From positions 140,081-179,525 of the forward strand of contig NZ_NNBK01000019.1 in NCBI RefSeq assembly GCF_002803075.1: DNA of 39,445 bases, given 5' to 3'. Under the pieces are notes generated by a model. It ran no database searches. It saw only the letters and a program-made list of their open reading frames with translations, and had not been told where the DNA came from. Below, piece by piece: positions 7,146 through 17,251 of the stretch (position 1 is its first letter; each line of letters begins with the position of its first letter). Position numbers and translations under genes: made by a program. The DNA is from Streptomyces sp. CB01373. Lineage in GTDB: Bacteria; Actinomycetota; Actinomycetes; Streptomycetales; Streptomycetaceae.

Positions 7146-8609
7146 TTGAGCAAGGACGCCGTGCCCACGGCACAGGTCGCCTCCCACCAGGCGACCGGGA
7201 CGCCCGCCGACGCGGGCGACGCCGGATACAGCAAGGACCTCAAGCACCGCCACGTCAACATGATCGCCATTGGTGGGGCGATCGGAACCGGACTCTTTCT
7301 AGGAGCGGGCGGTCGCCTGCACAACGCGGGCCCCGCCCTCGCGCTGGCCTACCTCGTGTGCGGCATCTTCGCGTTCTTCGTCGTCCGGGCCCTCGGCGAA
7401 CTGGTCCTTTACCGGCCCTCGTCCGGCTCCTTCGTGTCGTACGCGCGCGAGTTCCTCGGCGAGAAGGGCGCCTACGTCGCCGGCTGGATGTACTTCCTGA
7501 ACTGGTCGACGACCGGTATCGCCGACATCACGGCGATCGCGCTCTACACGCACTACTGGAGCATGTTCACGTCCATCCCGCAGTGGGTGCTCGCGCTGAT
7601 CGCCCTCGCCGTGGTCCTCGCCATCAACCTGATCTCCGTGAAGATCTTCGGCGAGATGGAGTTCTGGTTCGCGATCGTCAAGGTCGCCACCCTGGTCGGC
7701 TTCATGCTGATCGGCATCTTCCTGCTGGCCACGCAGCACGACGTCGGCGGCCGGACCCCGGGCCTGAGCTCGATCACCGACCACGGCGGGTTCTTCCCGC
7801 ACGGCGTGATGCCGGTCGTCCTCGTCATGCAGGGCGTGATCTTCGCCTACTCCGCCCTGGAGATGATCGGTGTCGCCGCCGGCGAGACCGCCGAGCCGGA
7901 GAAGATCATCCCGCGCGCGGTGAACTCGATCATGTGGCGCGTGGGCCTGTTCTACGTCGGCTCGGTCATCCTGCTCGCCCTGCTGCTGCCCGGTTCGGTC
8001 TACTCGGCCGGGGAGAGCCCCTTCGTCACCGTCCTGTCGAGGATCGGCGTCCCGGCGGCCGGCGACGTCATGAACCTCGTCGTCCTCACGGCCGCCATGT
8101 CGTCGCTGAACTCCGGCCTGTACACCACCGGCCGCATCCTGCGCTCCATGGCCGCGGCGGGCTCCGCTCCCAGGTTCACCGGGGTGATGAGCCGCAGCCG
8201 GGTCCCCTACGGCGGCATCCTCCTGACCTGCGCGGTCTGCGTACTCGGCGTCGGCCTGAACTACGTCATGCCCGCCCAGGCCTTCGAGATCGTGCTGAAC
8301 ATCGCCGCCCTCGGCATCGTCAGCACCTGGGTGACCATCATGATCTGCCACGTGGTCTTCGTCCGCCGTGCCAAGGCCGGCCTGCTCACCCGCCCGCACT
8401 TCCGCCTTCCCTGGAGTCCGTTCACCGAGATCATCACGATCGCCTTCTTCGTCGGCTGCCTCGGCATGATGTGGAACGACCCCGAGGTGGGCCGCAAGAC
8501 CCTCCTGCTGGTCCCGGTGATCGCCGTCCTCCTGGTCGCCGGCTGGTACGGCGTCCGCGGCCGCGTCTCCCGGACTGCCGACCGGGAGCTCTCCGAAATC
8601 ACGGAGTAA
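7146..8609 (+). CDS. amino-acid permease, APC superfamily, AnsP (L-asparagine permease)-like
   Basis: A 487-aa protein starting at TTG 7146 after AAAGTGGAA; GTG 7161 is an alternative. After a ~28-residue cytosolic tail comes the family signature LKHRHVNMIAIGGAIGTGLFLGAG, the TM1 substrate-binding loop of AAT-type amino-acid/H+ symporters. RALGELVLYRPSSGSFVSYAREF and GWMYFLNW follow, and about 12 hydrophobic segments run to residue 475. From memory the RPSSGSF region resembles mycobacterial and Streptomyces AnsP most closely. It is predicted to be a plasma-membrane proton-coupled importer, probably for asparagine or a related neutral amino acid. It is divergent from the MerR regulator. In this window its stop is followed directly by a truncated macro-domain remnant. 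Confidence 0.88.
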   Translation: MSKDAVPTAQVASHQATGTPADAGDAGYSKDLKHRHVNMIAIGGAIGTGLFLGAGGRLHNAGPALALAYLVCGIFAFFVVRALGELVLYRPSSGSFVSYAREFLGEKGAYVAGWMYFLNWSTTGIADITAIALYTHYWSMFTSIPQWVLALIALAVVLAINLISVKIFGEMEFWFAIVKVATLVGFMLIGIFLLATQHDVGGRTPGLSSITDHGGFFPHGVMPVVLVMQGVIFAYSALEMIGVAAGETAEPEKIIPRAVNSIMWRVGLFYVGSVILLALLLPGSVYSAGESPFVTVLSRIGVPAAGDVMNLVVLTAAMSSLNSGLYTTGRILRSMAAAGSAPRFTGVMSRSRVPYGGILLTCAVCVLGVGLNYVMPAQAFEIVLNIAALGIVSTWVTIMICHVVFVRRAKAGLLTRPHFRLPWSPFTEIITIAFFVGCLGMMWNDPEVGRKTLLLVPVIAVLLVAGWYGVRGRVSRTADRELSEITE

Positions 8610-8758
8610 GGGCCCCACCCCGCTGTCGAGGCGTCCGTCCACATGCCCCGAATAGGCTGCGGCCTGGCCGGTGGCATCTGGGAGCGGGTCGAGCCGCTGA
8701 TCGAGGAGCGGCTGGTGCGGCGGGGATCGTGGTGACGGTGTACGCGTTCGAGGGGTGA
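8610..8758 (+). pseudogene. C-terminal remnant of a macro-domain (ADP-ribose-binding/hydrolase) protein, frameshifted
   Basis: Immediately after the permease stop the sequence reads HPAVEASVHMPRIGCGLAGG, then IWERVEPLIEERLV. This is the conserved C-terminal end of a macro domain (MPRIGCGLAGG-W-VEPLI). The frame then hits TGA after RRGSW. One frame away, from 8723, it resumes as GIVVTVYAFEG followed by a stop at 8756-8758, exactly the expected family C-terminus. One missing base near 8718-8725 explains the break. The N-terminal ~100 residues of the domain are absent and no start or ribosome-binding site remains. From memory, S. coelicolor has an intact macrodomain gene (SCO6735) at the equivalent locus, so this looks like gene loss by deletion plus frameshift. 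Confidence 0.8.
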
Positions 8759-8787
8759 GGCCGGGCGGCCGCGTGGGTCGCCCGGCC
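8759..8787. terminator. bidirectional hairpin between permease region and M1 peptidase
   Basis: GGCCGGGCG (8759-8767) pairs perfectly with CGCCCGGCC (8779-8787) around an 11-nt loop. It is placed exactly between two convergent transcription units and ends 5 bp before the peptidase stop codon. There is no U-tract. Confidence 0.6.
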
Positions 8788-8792
8788 GTGGG

Positions 8793-10286
8793 TCACCTCG
8801 TGTGGACGTCGTTCGTCGCTTCGATCTTCTTCCAGGACCTCGGCGGAGCGGTGGGAGCCGCCGTCCTCGTCAGGGACGCCGCGCGTGCCGCGGGGGCGGC
8901 CGGCTTGGCCGGCTGGAACAGCCAGGTGTCGAAGAGGGCCGCGAGCGGCTTGCCGGAGACCTGCTCGGCGTACTTCTGGAAGTCGGCCACGGAGGCGTTG
9001 CCGTAGGCGTGCTTCTGCGGCCAGCCCTTCAGCAGGGCGAAGAACGCCTTGTCGCCGATCTCGTTGCGCAGCGCCTGCACGGCGAGCGCGCCCCGGTCGT
9101 AGACCGCGATGTCGAACTGGTCGTCCGGACCGGGATCGCCCGGTGCGACCGTCCAGAAGGGGTCGCCGGCGGGGTGCGAGGCGTACACCCAGTCCGCCAG
9201 CTCCTGCGCGGTGCCCTCGCCCTCGTGCTCGGACCACAGCCACTGGGCGTAGCGCGCGAAGCCCTCGTTGATCCAGATGTCCTTCCAGCCCTTCAGTGAC
9301 ACGCTGTCGCCGTACCACTGGTGGGCCAGCTCGTGCACGACGACGGACGTGTTGGAGCCGCCTGCGAACTGCTTCGGGCTGTAGTACACCCTGGTCTGCG
9401 TCTCCAGCGCGTAACCGGTCGTCGTGTTCGGCACATAGCCGCCCGCCGAGCCGAACGGATACGGCCCGAAATAGCCGCTCAGCCAGTCGACGATCTCACC
9501 GGTGCGCTCCACGCTCGCACGGGCCGCCCCGGCGTTGTCGCCGAGGTCCCTGCTGTAGGCGTTGAGGACGGGGACGCCGCCCTCGGAGGTGCCCGTCGTG
9601 ATGTCGAACTTCCCGATCGCGAGCGTCGCCAGATACGTGGCCTGCGGCTTGTTCTGGCGCCAGTTGTAGCGGGTCCAGCCGAGCTGCGAACCGGTCGACT
9701 GCAGAGTGCCGTTGGAGATCGCCTGCGTGCCGTCCGGCACGGCCACCGACACGTCGTAGGTGGCCTTGTCGCTCGGGTGGTCGTTGCTCGGGAACCACCA
9801 CCAGGCCGCCTCCGGCTCGTCCGCCGCGATCCCGCCGTCCGGGGTGCGGTGCCAGGTGGTGAAGCCGTACGCGCTCTTCGTGGACGGCACACCGCTGTAG
9901 CGGACCACCACCGTGATCGGCGTGTCCTTGGCCAGCGGCTTCTTCGGGGTGATCACCAGCTCGTGCTGACCGGAGGAGGCGTAGGCGGCCGTGGCGCCGT
10001 TGACCCGCACCTCGCTGACGTCCAGCAGGAAGTCCAGGTCGAAGCTGGACAGGTCCTGCGTGGTCCGTGCCTCGATCGTCGCCGTGCCCTCCAGCTCGTC
10101 CGTGGCCGGCTGGTACTTCAGTCTGAGGTCGTAGTGCGAGACGTCGTATCCGCCGTTGCCGTAGTACGGGTAGTAGGGGTCGCCGATGCCCGGTGCGCCG
10201 GGGGAGTGGCTCGCGGCCGATGCCGGGATCGCCAGCAGCAGGGTGGCCGCCGCCAGTGCGCCCGGCGCGATCATTCTGCGGTGCAC
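8793..10286 (-). CDS. secreted M1-family zinc aminopeptidase
   Basis: A 497-aa protein. GTG at 10284-10286 is chosen because GGAG lies 6 nt upstream; an in-frame GTG 8 codons earlier is less well placed. The N-terminus MHRRMIAPGALAAATLLLAIPASA is a typical Sec signal peptide with likely cleavage after ASA. The catalytic core has the zinc motif HELAH (His318, Glu319, His322) and the third ligand Glu341 in NEGFARY, the HExxH-18-E spacing of gluzincins. No GAMEN exopeptidase motif is evident; the equivalent region reads GYALETQT. At ~500 residues it is a short form lacking the C-terminal helical domain of PepN. It probably degrades extracellular peptides. The last ~35 residues are Ala/Pro-rich. 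Confidence 0.92.
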   Translation of the reverse strand: MHRRMIAPGALAAATLLLAIPASAASHSPGAPGIGDPYYPYYGNGGYDVSHYDLRLKYQPATDELEGTATIEARTTQDLSSFDLDFLLDVSEVRVNGATAAYASSGQHELVITPKKPLAKDTPITVVVRYSGVPSTKSAYGFTTWHRTPDGGIAADEPEAAWWWFPSNDHPSDKATYDVSVAVPDGTQAISNGTLQSTGSQLGWTRYNWRQNKPQATYLATLAIGKFDITTGTSEGGVPVLNAYSRDLGDNAGAARASVERTGEIVDWLSGYFGPYPFGSAGGYVPNTTTGYALETQTRVYYSPKQFAGGSNTSVVVHELAHQWYGDSVSLKGWKDIWINEGFARYAQWLWSEHEGEGTAQELADWVYASHPAGDPFWTVAPGDPGPDDQFDIAVYDRGALAVQALRNEIGDKAFFALLKGWPQKHAYGNASVADFQKYAEQVSGKPLAALFDTWLFQPAKPAAPAARAASLTRTAAPTAPPRSWKKIEATNDVHTR

Positions 10287-10466
10287 GTCAGCTCCAAGTC
10301 GTAGGTGCACGAGGTTGGTTCGGAGCCTATTGAGTCCCGGTGGCCACAGACGTGTCCATGCCCACCCCTGTCACACGATCGCCATTCGGCCGTCATGAAC
10401 GAAACACGCTCAGGGACCTTTCGAGCCACGCCCGTGGAGTGAACGCGCCGCCAGGAGCGCGCCCGC

Positions 10467-11435
10467 TCAGGCGGCCGGGTACGCCAGCCCGGCCGCCCGG
10501 CGCGCACAACCCCAGGCCACCGTGACCCCGGCCCCGCCGTGTCCGTAGTTGTGCACCAGCACCCGCCCGCCCGGCAGCTCCTCGCGCTCCAGCCGCACCG
10601 CGTGCCGGACCGGCCGCAGCCCCACCCGGTGCCCCAGCACCCCCGCCCCGGCGATCTCCGGCCGGAGGGCCGCGCACCGCTCGACGATCCGCTCGGCCAC
10701 CGTCGGATCGGGCGCCTGCGACCAGTCGTCCTCCTCGGCCGTGCCACCGAGGACGAGCCCGCCCGGCTGCGGGAAGACGTAGGTGGAGGACTCCGAGACG
10801 GGGTCGACCGCCGTCAGCCACGTCGTGATCCCTGGGTTCTCCACGACGACGAGCTGACCGCGCACGGGACGCACCGCGGGATCGGGGACGAGCTCACGGG
10901 CGCCGAGGCCGGTGCAGTTCACGACGACCGGCGCGTCGACCGCCGCCAGATCCGTGACCGCCCGCACCTCGACGACCACGCCCGCCTCGATCAACCGATC
11001 GCGCAGCCACGGCAGATGAGCCGACATGTCGATCAGCGGTAGCCGCGCCCACAGCGCTGTTCCCGCCGCCCACTCCCCGGCGTGCGCCGGGCGCAGAGAG
11101 GGCACCCGCGCCGCCCACGGCCCCAGCGAGTCCAGCCGCGTCCCGGCGTGCACCCCCTCGACGAGGCGTACGCCCGTCTCGTCGGGAAGCGCGGCCAACT
11201 CCTCGTACACCGCCAGGGATTCGAGCGACCACTCGCCGACGAGCGACTCCGGCTCGATCCGGTACGGCCACCACAGCGCCCCGGCGACCGCCGACGTCGT
11301 GCGTTCGGCGGGCTCACGCGTCCACACCCGCACCCGCCGGCCGCGCTCGGCCAGCACGACGGCCGTCGTCAGCCCGATGACGCCGCCGCCGACCACCACC
11401 ACCTCGACACCCGGCTCACTGTCCACGCAGCGCAC
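10467..11435 (-). CDS. FAD-dependent D-amino-acid oxidase-like protein (DAO family)
   Basis: A 322-aa protein from GTG 11435, or 319 aa from GTG 11426. No Shine-Dalgarno is visible, and TACCGT lies 7 nt before GTG 11426, which would fit a leaderless start there. The N-terminal Rossmann motif VVVVGGGVIGLTTAVVLAERG binds FAD. SAVAGALWWPYR, VNCTGLGARELVPD, VRGQLVVVE, GGLVLGGTAE and VGLRPVRHAVRLE then follow in DAO order, and the C-terminus has HNYGHGGAGVTVAWG. The length matches D-amino-acid oxidases (about 320-350). The predicted reaction is oxidation of D-amino acids to 2-oxo acids, NH3 and H2O2, perhaps recycling D-Ala or other peptidoglycan-derived residues. There is no peroxisomal or secretion signal. 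It is divergent from the next gene with a gap of only ~60 bp. Confidence 0.9.
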   Translation of the reverse strand: MRCVDSEPGVEVVVVGGGVIGLTTAVVLAERGRRVRVWTREPAERTTSAVAGALWWPYRIEPESLVGEWSLESLAVYEELAALPDETGVRLVEGVHAGTRLDSLGPWAARVPSLRPAHAGEWAAGTALWARLPLIDMSAHLPWLRDRLIEAGVVVEVRAVTDLAAVDAPVVVNCTGLGARELVPDPAVRPVRGQLVVVENPGITTWLTAVDPVSESSTYVFPQPGGLVLGGTAEEDDWSQAPDPTVAERIVERCAALRPEIAGAGVLGHRVGLRPVRHAVRLEREELPGGRVLVHNYGHGGAGVTVAWGCARRAAGLAYPAA

Positions 11436-11480
11436 GGTAGCGGAAGGCGCACACCGTGCTCATCTCGGCCCCGGGGCGGG

Positions 11481-11486
11481 AATACT
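11481..11486 (+). promoter_or_regulatory. -10-like box of a leaderless transcript
   Basis: AATACT sits 6 nt before the ATG at 11493, and no Shine-Dalgarno is present in between or upstream. This is the leaderless arrangement common in Streptomyces. No convincing -35 could be assigned in the short divergent spacer. Confidence 0.4.
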
Positions 11487-11492
11487 CACGGC

Positions 11493-12587
11493 ATGCCTGC
11501 CGAGTACACGACCTTCGGTCTGGCCCCGGCGACGCGTCCCGGGGAGATCGCCGCCGACGGCGGCCACCGGCTCCACCGTGACTTCGTGGACTTCGTCGTG
11601 GACGGACGGCCCCTGCTGTTCCGGCTCGCCGACCTGGACGCGGTCTCCCCGCTCGCCTCCGACGTGCCGCCCGCGATCCTCGCCGCCCAGGTACGCGGCC
11701 TGCTGCTGGAGAGCGAGGCGCCGCTGCCGGGCGGCCGGTACCTCATCTACGGCTGCCCCGAGTGCGAGGACCTGGCCTGCGGCGCGGTCACCGCCGTCAT
11801 CGAGCGGGCCCACGCGCGCGGCACCGGTACGGACGCCGCCGACGGGGCGGACGGGACGGACTACGTCTGGCGGGACTTCGCCTGGCAGACGGACGCGCAC
11901 GCCGACCTGGAACGGGACGGCTACCACGGCATCGGCCCGTTCCGCTTCGCCGGCGCCGAGTACCGCGCGGCACTGCGGTCGCTGCTGGACGGCGACGGCG
12001 GCGGCCACGCGCCCCGCCGCCGGGTGCTGCTCGTCGGGGCCCGGGCCGCCGCCCTCGCCCGGCTCGCCGCCGCCCTGCGCGCCCTCGGCATCGGCGCCGA
12101 CATCAGCGGCGACACGGTCCACATCCACGCCGGCGAACTGCGCCAATACGGTGCCGTCGTCTTCGGTACGGGCGTCGGCCCGGCCGAACGCGCCGCCGTC
12201 CGGGACGCCTTCGAGCGCGCGGGCGCCGACGTGGCCCGCGTCGACGGGACCCCTCCGATCGTGCCGCTCCTGGTCGCCCGGATCGAACAGGCCCTGGACC
12301 CCGGTCCCGTCGAGCGGCGTCGGCTGACCCGGCTGACGGCCGCCGGCGGCGCGGCGGACGTCGAGGTCACCTCCGCCTGCCGGGTCCGGCTCACCGCCCA
12401 CCGACTGGACCGGCTCCACCACACCCGCACCCAGGAACTCTTCGACGGCGTCCTGGAACCGGGCCGGCACCGGCTCGCGCTGGACGCCCGGGCGGTGAAG
12501 GGGGAGTCCTTCGTGGTGGCGCGGACGGCCGGGGGCGTGCTGGTGGCGGCGGTGGCGCAAGGAGAGCCGCCGGGGCACCGCCATTAG
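11493..12587 (+). CDS. conserved protein of unknown function (often labelled oxidoreductase in Streptomyces)
   Basis: A 364-aa protein from ATG 11493. I do not recognise a characterised family. The N-terminal half (about 1-150) contains PAILAAQVRGLLLES and a Cys cluster YGCPECEDLACGAVTAVIER, a CPxC-x5-C pattern that might bind metal, then YVWRDFAWQTD and a GPFRFAG segment. Residues about 170-235 (RRRVLLVGARAAALARLAAALRALGI, then ADISGDTVHI) look like a Rossmann-type half with a degenerate glycine motif. There is no signal peptide or membrane segment. It is transcribed away from the DAO-like gene and ends 13 bp before the ABC-F gene, so those two may be co-transcribed. Confidence 0.75.
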   Translation: MPAEYTTFGLAPATRPGEIAADGGHRLHRDFVDFVVDGRPLLFRLADLDAVSPLASDVPPAILAAQVRGLLLESEAPLPGGRYLIYGCPECEDLACGAVTAVIERAHARGTGTDAADGADGTDYVWRDFAWQTDAHADLERDGYHGIGPFRFAGAEYRAALRSLLDGDGGGHAPRRRVLLVGARAAALARLAAALRALGIGADISGDTVHIHAGELRQYGAVVFGTGVGPAERAAVRDAFERAGADVARVDGTPPIVPLLVARIEQALDPGPVERRRLTRLTAAGGAADVEVTSACRVRLTAHRLDRLHHTRTQELFDGVLEPGRHRLALDARAVKGESFVVARTAGGVLVAAVAQGEPPGHRH

Positions 12588-12600
12588 GATCGGTCCTCTG

Positions 12601-14241
12601 ATGACTGCCACCCTCGTTGCCAAGAACCTCGCCGCCGGGCACGGCGACCGCGCGCTGTTCGCCGGACTGGACCTCGTCGTCGCGCCCGGGGACGTGATCG
12701 GACTGGTCGGCGCCAACGGCGCGGGCAAGTCCACCCTGCTCAGGATGCTCGCCGGGCTGAGCACCCCGGAAGAGGGCGAGGTCGCCCTGTCCCCACCGGG
12801 GGCGAGAGTCGGGCACCTGCCCCAGGAGCCGGAGCGGCGCGCGGGGGAGACCGTACGGGAGTTCCTCGCCCGGCGCACCGGGGTGGCCGCGGCCCAGCGG
12901 GCCATGGACGAGGCCACGCAGGCCCTCGTCGACGGGGCGCCGGGCGCGGACGACGCGTACGCGAGCAGCCTGGAGCAGTGGCTCGGCCTCGGCGGCGCCG
13001 ATCTCGACGAACGCGCCGACGAGGTCGCCGACTCGCTCGGCCTGGCCGTCGGCCTCGACCAGCCCATGACATCCCTGTCGGGCGGCCAGGCGGCCCGCGC
13101 CGGACTCGCCTCGCTGCTGCTGTCCCGCTACGACGTCTTCCTGCTCGACGAGCCGACCAACGACCTCGACCTGGCCGGGCTGGAGCGCCTGGAGCGGTTC
13201 GTGACCGGCCTGCGCGCCGGGACGGTCGTCGTCAGCCACGACCGCGAGTTCCTCACCCGCACCGTCACCAAGGTCCTCGAACTCGACCTCGCCCAGCGGC
13301 GGATCAACCTCTTCGGCGGCGGATACGCGGCCTATCTGGAGGAGCGGGACGTCGCCCGCAGGCACGCCCGCGAGGACTACGAGGAGTACGCCGACAAGAG
13401 GGCCGCCCTCCAGGACCGGGCCCAGACGCAGCGGTCCTGGATGGACAAGGGCGTGAAGAACGCCCGGCGCAAGGCGGGCGGCGACAACGACAAGATCGGC
13501 CGCAAGTTCCGCAGCGAGGCCAGTGAGAAGCAGGCCGCGAAGGCCCGCCAGACCCAGCGCATGATCGAACGGCTCGAGGTCGTCGAGGAGCCCCGCAAGG
13601 AGTGGGAGCTGCGCATGGAGATCGCGTCGGCCCCGCGGTCGGGCGCGGTCGTCGCCACGCTCCGGGACGCGGAGGTGCGGCGGGGCGGTTTCGTGCTGGG
13701 CCCGGTGAACCTCCAGATCGACTGGGCGGACCGGGTGGCGGTCACCGGGGCCAACGGCGCGGGCAAGTCGACGCTGCTGGCCGCGCTGCTGGGGCGGATC
13801 CCGGTGGACGCCGGGCACGCGGCGCTGGGCTCCGGCGTGCTGGTCGGCGAGGTCGACCAGGCCCGCCGCATCTTCCACGGCTCCGAAGCCCTGCTGGACG
13901 CCTTCTGCGCGGCGGTGCCGGACACCGAGCCGGTGGAGGCGCGGACGCTGCTCGCCAAGTTCGGTCTCAAGGCGGACCATGTGACGCGTCCGGCCGGGAC
14001 ACTCTCCCCGGGTGAGCGGACCCGGGCCGCGCTCGCCCTCCTCCAGGGCAGGGGCGTGAACCTCCTGGTCCTGGACGAGCCCACGAACCACCTGGATCTG
14101 CCGGCCATCGAGCAACTGGAGTCGGCGCTGGACTCCTACCAGGGCACCCTGCTGCTGGTCACCCACGACCGCCGCATGCTCGACGCGGTGCACGTCACCC
14201 GCCGACTGGAGGTGGCCGAGGGCAAGGTGACGGAGCATTAA
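12601..14241 (+). CDS. ABC-F family ATPase (ribosome-associated type)
   Basis: A 546-aa soluble protein with two ATP-binding cassettes and no membrane segments, the defining layout of ABC-F. Walker A motifs GANGAGKST occur in both halves (near residues 38 and 387). Signature sequences are LSGGQAARAGL and LSPGERTRAAL, and Walker B motifs are VFLLDEPTNDLDL and LLVLDEPTNHLDL. The interdomain linker (about 230-335) is long, charged and helical, as in translation-factor ABC-Fs that reach into the ribosomal E-site. Such proteins act as translation factors or protect ribosomes from antibiotics. No drug-biosynthetic genes are nearby, so a housekeeping translation role is more likely, but resistance cannot be excluded. 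TAGGAT lies 10 nt before the ATG, hinting at a nearly leaderless second promoter. Confidence 0.92.
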   Translation: MTATLVAKNLAAGHGDRALFAGLDLVVAPGDVIGLVGANGAGKSTLLRMLAGLSTPEEGEVALSPPGARVGHLPQEPERRAGETVREFLARRTGVAAAQRAMDEATQALVDGAPGADDAYASSLEQWLGLGGADLDERADEVADSLGLAVGLDQPMTSLSGGQAARAGLASLLLSRYDVFLLDEPTNDLDLAGLERLERFVTGLRAGTVVVSHDREFLTRTVTKVLELDLAQRRINLFGGGYAAYLEERDVARRHAREDYEEYADKRAALQDRAQTQRSWMDKGVKNARRKAGGDNDKIGRKFRSEASEKQAAKARQTQRMIERLEVVEEPRKEWELRMEIASAPRSGAVVATLRDAEVRRGGFVLGPVNLQIDWADRVAVTGANGAGKSTLLAALLGRIPVDAGHAALGSGVLVGEVDQARRIFHGSEALLDAFCAAVPDTEPVEARTLLAKFGLKADHVTRPAGTLSPGERTRAALALLQGRGVNLLVLDEPTNHLDLPAIEQLESALDSYQGTLLLVTHDRRMLDAVHVTRRLEVAEGKVTEH

Positions 14242-14269
14242 CGCTTTCCCCGGCTTGCGGGGACCCGCG

Positions 14270-14298
14270 GTGAACGGTCGGGCACGGGGTCTTACACT
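14270..14298 (+). promoter_or_regulatory. putative promoter of the 71-aa ORF
   Basis: GTGAAC (14270-14275) and TACACT (14293-14298) are separated by 17 bp. The -10 is a good match and the -35 is weak. The predicted leader is ~45 nt and carries GGAAGG. Confidence 0.45.
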
Positions 14299-14351
14299 CG
14301 GTCACCGTTGCCCAGCGGAACGAAACCGCAGATCGGAAGGCATGGTCACCC

Positions 14352-14567
14352 ATGTTCCAAGACGCCCCCATTTATCACCAACTCGTAGCCGAGCGAGGCG
14401 ACGTGCCCGCGCGCGTGCGTGACGCGGCCACGGCCATACAGCGGCAGCTCGAAGACGTGATGCGAACGGGGCATCCCAACGCCGCCTTCACCCCGGGTCC
14501 GCCGCCCCCGGGCGCGACCCCACGCCCCCACGCCGAACTTCCCCCGGGCCAGCACCCACCGCGATGA
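14352..14567 (+). CDS. small conserved hypothetical protein (71 aa)
   Basis: Starts MFQDAPIYHQLVAERGDVPARVR, a sequence I recognise from small uncharacterised Streptomyces proteins. A GGAAGG ribosome-binding site lies 11 nt upstream and it has its own promoter-like sequence. Residues 1-38 are predicted amphipathic helix (AATAIQRQLEDVM). The C-terminal half (about 45-71) is proline-rich and probably disordered. No enzyme motif, membrane segment or signal peptide is seen. It is convergent with tex across a strong terminator. No function is proposed. Confidence 0.72.
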   Translation: MFQDAPIYHQLVAERGDVPARVRDAATAIQRQLEDVMRTGHPNAAFTPGPPPPGATPRPHAELPPGQHPPR

Positions 14568-14614
14568 CCCCGCCCCGACGGAGCCGCGCGGCCGCCGGTC
14601 ACGTCGACGAGAAA

Positions 14615-14648
14615 CGGCCCGGACCCGCCCGAAGGCGGGTCCGGGCCG
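14615..14648. terminator. strong bidirectional hairpin terminator
   Basis: A perfect 15-bp stem: CGGCCCGGACCCGCC (14615-14629) and GGCGGGTCCGGGCCG (14634-14648) with a CGAA tetraloop. It lies between the convergent 71-aa ORF and tex, 18 bp before the tex stop. This is one of the most stable hairpins in the window. Confidence 0.85.
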
Positions 14649-14666
14649 CGTCGTCAGCGGCGGGCG

Positions 14667-17057
<2,391 letters not shown>

Positions 17058-17215
17058 GTTCCCGTACCGCCTTCTCCACTCCGGTGTGCGCCGCAATTGT
17101 GGCAGGCCCCACCGTCAACCGGGCCGCAGGGCGCCGCCCGGCGAGGCGCGTTCCCGCCCCCCGCGCCCCGGCGGGAACGGGCGACGGCATGGCGGGAAAG
17201 GTGGGAAACCCGTCA

Positions 17216-17244
17216 TTGCGGCCGCCCTCCGGCCCGCGAAGAAT
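17216..17244 (+). promoter_or_regulatory. putative promoter of the GlxA-type regulator (leaderless)
   Basis: TTGCGG (17216-17221) and AAGAAT (17239-17244) are spaced 17 bp apart. The ATG follows 7 nt after the -10, so the transcript would begin at the start codon. No Shine-Dalgarno is visible. Confidence 0.5.
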
Positions 17245-17251
17245 CGGTCGC

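Noticed and set aside
8610..8792. Insertion sequence or phage as the cause of the macro-domain truncation
   Set aside because: No transposase fragment, terminal inverted repeat or target duplication is visible around the remnant.
12601..14241. Antibiotic-resistance label for the ABC-F protein
   Set aside because: No biosynthetic cluster or ribosome methyltransferase nearby, and sequence alone does not separate protection factors from housekeeping ABC-F translation factors.
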